Assembly: GCF_008001235.1 (NCBI RefSeq)
Contig: NZ_CP040751.1
Coordinates: 1,409,001-1,473,000 of the forward strand
From: Salidesulfovibrio onnuriiensis
Lineage (GTDB): Bacteria; Desulfobacterota; Desulfovibrionia; Desulfovibrionales; Desulfovibrionaceae
Length of the DNA: 64,000 nucleotides
Direction: 5' to 3'
Shown here: piece after piece, positions 59,701 through 64,000 of the stretch
How the letters are laid out: every line of letters starts with the position of its first letter
Position numbering within the stretch: the first letter of the stretch is position 1
Program-made: the position numbers and the translations under genes
The notes under the pieces: model-generated
Told to the model about the DNA's origin: nothing
The model's input: only the letters and a program-made list of their open reading frames with translations
Database searches by the model: none

Positions 59701-61774
59701 ATTTTTCCAAACTGCGGATGCCCTTGAAAAAGCCGGAATCAATGTTCGGCAGCGCGACGCTTCATTGAAGCCCTGCCCCAATAAGCCCCGGGTAATTGTT
59801 TACCTCAATGAAGATGGGGCACCCGTTGGTTTTGATCTGGCTGAGCGCCCGGGGAATGGAAATGCGATGATAGAGCGCTGGGCTCCAGACAACCACAAGG
59901 CGTTTCCAACATTTGCTGTTGACCCTGTTTTCGTAGCTGAGAGTGCACACCTGAGCTCTCTAAAAAAGGTATTCAAAGACAATGACACATCATCAAAGGT
60001 GATTCGAGGTGCTGTCAATGGACTGAAAGAGTCTGCGGTACCCGCCTGGAGTGAAAGGCTGGCTAAAAAGCTCAACCGTCAATTCACAATGGGTGAAAGC
60101 CTATTGGAGTCGGCGAGTGCGTTGTCCGAAGAGGCCGCTCCATTTATTGAGCTGGTTAGAAGAGCTGCGTTGATCGATTATTATCAATTTCAACAATTTC
60201 TATGCGAGTCGATAATGTCAGGATTGGCGGAGTTCCCTCTCGGTTGGAGGTATCATGTTGATGCGTGTTTTGGGCAAACCGATAAAAGTGTGACACCAAA
60301 TACGTTGTTGGTGTCCTTGGAGCTGGATGACTGGCATGTCTATGCTTATCCAGCAAACAGCCCGGCGATGTTTGACATCCTCAACGATGGAATTCTTGGA
60401 GCATCTGCATCACAAACTGGTGAGGTCGATGCATTTGGCTTACCCCTTGAAGGATATGAAGCTCCAATGCCCAAGATCCTGCTTCCCAAATCAGGCGAAA
60501 AGCCTATGCGGTCTATGTTTTCGGATGTTCCCGCAAACTTCAGATACCACAGGGCTGGGGCTGATTCATTCCCAGTTGGTAGCCAATCTCGTCTGCGTAT
60601 GCTCGCCGCAGCGAAATGGATAACAGCACCGGAGAGGGAGGGTAGAACCTGGGCATTTTTGACTCAGAAGATCAAAGTAGGTCGAAGCGAAATTCAGCCG
60701 ACGATCGTTGTCATCGCGCCACAGGATATGCCCGAAGTACCTCCTGCATTCGGGGCCTTATTTGCTCCCCTTTCAGAAAGGGCCAAGGAAGTGGCCGAAG
60801 TTACCAAGTATGGGGAAGTCGCAAAAATTGTGGCCGATGCGATTAGTGGGGCCTGGCAGGGTGATTTGAGTGTGCCAATCAATGTCTCGGTCATTACATC
60901 TTATGACAAAGGGCGTTACAAACTGCTGATGAGCGAGAGTTACACCGCTGAACACATGCTTGAATCTGCGAGGCGATGGAATGAAGGGTGTGCCAACATA
61001 CCTTTGCTTCGCTATCGGGTACAGGCCAAGAAAAAGGCCTATTCAATCTCCCCTGTCACGCCCGCTCCTTCCGAGATCATATCCTTGCTCTCCAACGTGT
61101 GGCTTCGGTCTGGAACCGAAGTCCGGGCCACGCGTCAAGTAGCGCAGGAGCTTCCAGCTCTTCTGCTTCTCGCTTCTGGACAACAGGAGCACGATATCGC
61201 TGTGGCTTTGTTGACCAAGCATGTGTCGGATCAGGAGGCTGTTCTTATCGCACTGGGGCCAACCCTGTTGCGGAATAGGGAGTTAGTGCTGCCGACAAGC
61301 GACAGGAATGCCTACCATCATCTAGAAATTCTACCGTCCATCCTCGGCTTGTTGCTGCTGAAGGCGGGGCGAAAAATGGAGGAATACATGCAGGATTCTT
61401 ATTTCCTTGTTGGTCGCCTGATGAGTTTGGCTGATACTTTACATGAGCAGTACTGCAAAGGGGTTCGTGGAGGTGATTTGCCATCTTCATTGCTGGGCAA
61501 TTCCCTCATGCGTGTTGCTTTGGCCAACCCTGTTGACGCGTTTGATCAACTCGCTGATCGAATTCTTGTTTATCACTCTTGGGCGCGGACAAATAGAAGT
61601 GAGGAGAGTCGATTGGCCAAATGGACTTTGGGACTTTTTAGTGAGGTGAGTGAGGCCCTGAAGCAGAAAGGCGTTCCAGATATGGTCAACTCAACCGGCA
61701 AGGCTGAGATGCTTCTCGGCTATCTGGCCGGTTTTCCCCGGAAGAACAATAATTCCACCGACACCAACGCATAG
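59693..61774 (+). CDS. cas8c: CRISPR Cas8c (Csd1-like) large subunit
   Basis: A 693-residue Cascade large subunit, longer than the usual 580-620 residues of Csd1. The C-terminal third (HHLEILPSILGLLLLKAG, DSYFLVGRLMSLADTLHEQY, LADRILVYHSW) matches Csd1. The N-terminal MFEFFQTADALEKAGI is divergent. It should recognise the PAM and nucleate target binding. The ATG at 59693 has GAGGAGGGG upstream and overlaps cas5 by eight bases. No Fe-S or nuclease motif is visible. Confidence 0.82.
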   Translation: MFEFFQTADALEKAGINVRQRDASLKPCPNKPRVIVYLNEDGAPVGFDLAERPGNGNAMIERWAPDNHKAFPTFAVDPVFVAESAHLSSLKKVFKDNDTSSKVIRGAVNGLKESAVPAWSERLAKKLNRQFTMGESLLESASALSEEAAPFIELVRRAALIDYYQFQQFLCESIMSGLAEFPLGWRYHVDACFGQTDKSVTPNTLLVSLELDDWHVYAYPANSPAMFDILNDGILGASASQTGEVDAFGLPLEGYEAPMPKILLPKSGEKPMRSMFSDVPANFRYHRAGADSFPVGSQSRLRMLAAAKWITAPEREGRTWAFLTQKIKVGRSEIQPTIVVIAPQDMPEVPPAFGALFAPLSERAKEVAEVTKYGEVAKIVADAISGAWQGDLSVPINVSVITSYDKGRYKLLMSESYTAEHMLESARRWNEGCANIPLLRYRVQAKKKAYSISPVTPAPSEIISLLSNVWLRSGTEVRATRQVAQELPALLLLASGQQEHDIAVALLTKHVSDQEAVLIALGPTLLRNRELVLPTSDRNAYHHLEILPSILGLLLLKAGRKMEEYMQDSYFLVGRLMSLADTLHEQYCKGVRGGDLPSSLLGNSLMRVALANPVDAFDQLADRILVYHSWARTNRSEESRLAKWTLGLFSEVSEALKQKGVPDMVNSTGKAEMLLGYLAGFPRKNNNSTDTNA

Positions 61775-61783
61775 GAGCATGCA

Positions 61784-62668
61784 ATGAGCACAGACAAATA
61801 CCTGAATAAGATTACGGGTCTCCTTTTGATTGAAGCTGTTAACAGCAATCCCAATGGTGATCCGGATCGAGAAAGCGACCCTCGTCATCGTCCCAACGGA
61901 ATTGGTGAAATTAGCCCTGTATCATTCAAGGCGAAGGTTCGTGGACTTGTGGGGGATAAAGAGGGGCCGGTTTGGGGCGAGTTCAGCCACAGAAATGGAT
62001 TGGCAGCTGATAATTTTGAGATACTGGAAAGCAAGGGGAGGAGCATTGGCGAACTTCGTCGTTTGTCTACTGATGATTTGCTTTCGCGGTTCTGGGATGT
62101 CCGTATTTTTGGCACTTCGTTGCTGGAGAAGGAAAAGGGGGAGACCGAGAAGGACGGCGAAACCTATCAGCAGCACATTCATACAGGAGCCCTACAGTTC
62201 GGGACTGGACTTAGCCTTGATCCGGTGAAAATCATTCGGAATACGACGACTATCAAACGTGGCGTACAGGAAGGCAAGGATCGGGGTATGGCTCCTTTGG
62301 CCTATAGGGTTGTGGAGTATGGTCTTTATGCAATGCCGTTTTTTTTGAACCCCACGGTTGCAGGGCGGACCTTGTGCACTGACGAGGACATTCAACTCCT
62401 GCTTGACGTTATCCCTTACGCATACTCACACACGGCCTCTTATATCCGTCCGCATGTGAACATTCGTCATGCATGGGTTGCCGAGCACAAAAATCCGTTG
62501 GGAAGCTGCCCCGATTGGAAGATTCTCGAAGCCCTGACTCCTAAGCGGACTAACCCCAAGGATGCGAATCTGCCGGCAGAGTCCATTGAAGAGTATACTG
62601 TTCCTAGCGGGCTCCCGGAGGAGATTGCTTCGAAATTGGCCGGAATCCGAGATATCGTCAACGAGTAG
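61784..62668 (+). CDS. cas7: CRISPR Cas7 (Csd2/Csh2-like) backbone subunit
   Basis: A 294-residue RNA-binding backbone subunit of Cascade. The N-terminal motif LLIEAVNSNPNGDPDRESDPRHRP is diagnostic of Csd2/Csh2 Cas7 proteins. FWDVRIFGTSL and VHTGAL-like QHIHTGALQFGTGLS follow, with the late YRVVEYGLYAM segment. The ribosome site is TAGGAG, and the gene begins ten bases after cas8 ends. Confidence 0.92.
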   Translation: MSTDKYLNKITGLLLIEAVNSNPNGDPDRESDPRHRPNGIGEISPVSFKAKVRGLVGDKEGPVWGEFSHRNGLAADNFEILESKGRSIGELRRLSTDDLLSRFWDVRIFGTSLLEKEKGETEKDGETYQQHIHTGALQFGTGLSLDPVKIIRNTTTIKRGVQEGKDRGMAPLAYRVVEYGLYAMPFFLNPTVAGRTLCTDEDIQLLLDVIPYAYSHTASYIRPHVNIRHAWVAEHKNPLGSCPDWKILEALTPKRTNPKDANLPAESIEEYTVPSGLPEEIASKLAGIRDIVNE

Positions 62669-62670
62669 CG

Positions 62671-64000
62671 ATGACGTACTACGCACATAGCGGCCGGACG
62701 GCTCAAAAGGGTCGTCCGGCAGTTTCGCCCCACCCTTATGCGGACCACGTCAGGGCTGTAATCAAGCAGGCTGTGCGCTCTGCCACGGAGATGGTGCAAT
62801 ATCTCAATGACGACGAACAACGCGTCTCTTTGGTAAATGCGGTTGAGCAGGCGGCTCGGTTTCACGATCTTGGAAAGCTGGGCAAGCAGAACAACGATAT
62901 GTTGTCTCGGACGTATGGCGAGGACCAGCCCTCACGATTGCCTGTGAACCATGTGGATGCAGGTGTCGCGCATTTGTTGGCCGAAGAGGCCTATGATTCG
63001 GCGTTGTTGACTTGGTCGCATCATAGAGGACTTCCCGACCGTATAGCCGAGACTTGTCGCCATTTCCCGTTTCGTGATGCTGTTATCCGTGAAGAAGTTG
63101 ATAGCGAGTTGACGATTTTGCTGGATCGGCATTTCAAGTGTGTCCCGAATGATGGAAGCCGTTCAGGTGGCACATTGCCATTTGCGGCAAAGGCGTCGCT
63201 GGATTGGAGGTTCGCACTTTCATGTTTGGTCGATGCCGATCATGGCGATACGGCAACACATTTTCATAGTGAACGGATACCTGAATTCCGGCCTACGCTT
63301 CGTGCGGAAGAACGCCTGGCGCGATTGGATCAGTTCATCGAGCGCTTGTCTGCCACAGCCGAACAATGTGAGAGAAATTCCGTTCGGGCCAGTATCTACC
63401 AAAGTGTTCGAAATGCTTCGGCTAACATGGGTGTCGTCGCCTGTGATAGTCCTGTGGGAACCGGAAAAACATTAAGTATTATGGGGCATCTTCTCAAAGT
63501 CGCGGCGGTCAACGGTCTTCGTCGTATATTTGTGGTTTTGCCCTTTACAAACATTATCGATCAGGCGGTGGCGGTGTATCGGGAAGCTCTTGTTCTGGAG
63601 GGCGAAGACCCCGAGCAGGTGGTGAGTGCTCACCATCACCGGGCTGAGTTTGAATCCCCCGAGTCGCGTTCCTTGGCATACTTGTGGCGAGCTCCTATTG
63701 TCGTGGTCACTGCCGTACAGTTTTTCGAAACTATGGCAGCGGCATCCACAGGGGCGCTTCGCAAGTTGCACGAGTTTCCGGGGGCAGCTGTTTTTGTGGA
63801 CGAAGCACATGCGGCCATGCCTGCGGATTTGTGGCTTCCTGCCTGGGGATGGGTCCGGGCCAGTTGTGAGCGGTGGAATTGTCATTGGGTGTTGGCCTCC
63901 GGCTCCCTTACGCGTTTTTGGGAATTGCAGCCTTTTCGGAGTGTCGAGGATTTGCTCGGCATAAGCCACGTTGAGGTTCCTGAGCTTGTGTCGTCCGACG
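62671..64000 (+). CDS. cas3: CRISPR Cas3 helicase-nuclease, 5' part
   Basis: The first 443 residues of Cas3; the gene runs off the right edge. It opens at ATG 62671, two bases after the cas7 stop. The N-terminal HD nuclease has RFHDLGK (H65, D66), NHVDAG and SHHRGLPD. The helicase has Walker A DSPVGTGKT (around residue 265) and the DEAH box FVDEAHAAMP (around 372), then the SGSL motif. In ordinary type I-C loci cas3 comes first, before cas5, so its place after cas7 is unusual. Adaptation genes and array would lie beyond the window. Confidence 0.93.
   Translation, partial: MTYYAHSGRTAQKGRPAVSPHPYADHVRAVIKQAVRSATEMVQYLNDDEQRVSLVNAVEQAARFHDLGKLGKQNNDMLSRTYGEDQPSRLPVNHVDAGVAHLLAEEAYDSALLTWSHHRGLPDRIAETCRHFPFRDAVIREEVDSELTILLDRHFKCVPNDGSRSGGTLPFAAKASLDWRFALSCLVDADHGDTATHFHSERIPEFRPTLRAEERLARLDQFIERLSATAEQCERNSVRASIYQSVRNASANMGVVACDSPVGTGKTLSIMGHLLKVAAVNGLRRIFVVLPFTNIIDQAVAVYREALVLEGEDPEQVVSAHHHRAEFESPESRSLAYLWRAPIVVVTAVQFFETMAAASTGALRKLHEFPGAAVFVDEAHAAMPADLWLPAWGWVRASCERWNCHWVLASGSLTRFWELQPFRSVEDLLGISHVEVPELVSSD

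Noticed and set aside
59048-64000. A CRISPR array near the cas genes.
   Set aside because: No repeat-spacer pattern is visible up to the right edge; it probably lies beyond the window.

Overview
The window is GC-rich bacterial chromosome that most resembles the Desulfovibrionaceae (Desulfovibrio/Pseudodesulfovibrio-like sulfate reducers). The main evidence is a choline TMA-lyase whose length (846 residues), start and active-site spacing match the Desulfovibrio alaskensis enzyme as I remember it, together with a hemerythrin and a fused dihydroxyacetone phosphotransferase protein. No species name can be given from sequence alone.

Layout. 1-15.4 kb is ordinary chromosome: the 3' end of an RND pump, argC with a small partner, a beta-hydroxyacid dehydrogenase, tandem periplasmic binding-protein paralogues, a POT peptide transporter, a copper-homeostasis CutC, a thioredoxin-reductase-like flavoprotein and a ZnuA-type metal-binding protein. 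15.4-34.8 kb is a complete glycyl-radical choline-utilisation (cut) microcompartment locus. It has a MerR/GyrI-type regulator, a divergent transporter unit, and a roughly 16 kb operon encoding CutC, CutD, two aldehyde dehydrogenase homologues (one without the catalytic cysteine), PduL, an alcohol dehydrogenase, a PduS-like Fe-S protein, EutJ- and EutP-like helpers and eight shell proteins (three BMC-T, four BMC-H, one BMC-P). Choline enters, is cleaved inside the shell to trimethylamine and acetaldehyde, and the aldehyde goes to acetyl-CoA/acetyl-phosphate or ethanol. Two near-identical MerR-type promoters (18016-18046 minus, 18529-18560 plus) probably place transporter and shell operon under the same regulator.

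34.8-41.5 kb holds a lipoprotein, a hairpin-rich repeat, an arylamine N-acetyltransferase and a dihydroxyacetone kinase system (dhaK, dhaL, and DhaM-HPr-EI in one chain). 41.6-47.2 kb is a signalling block: periplasmic binding protein, membrane histidine kinase, HDOD response regulator, and a divergent GGDEF response regulator whose 3' end is frameshifted. 47.3-54.7 kb is a minus-strand type I secretion-like operon: acidic repeat protein, ABC protein, hemerythrin, second ABC protein (frameshifted) and HlyD adaptor. The two ABC proteins have lost opposite halves of the ATPase motifs, as expected of an asymmetric heterodimer.

From about 54.8 kb to the end the DNA is less GC-rich and looks like an acquired defence/mobile island: a phage-like hypothetical gene, an HNH endonuclease overlapping a NUDIX hydrolase, a protein resembling rolling-circle Rep enzymes with a damaged HUH motif, a serine resolvase, then cas5-cas8c-cas7-cas3 of a type I-C-like CRISPR system with cas3 in an unusual position. 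No CRISPR array, tRNA or rRNA gene was seen.
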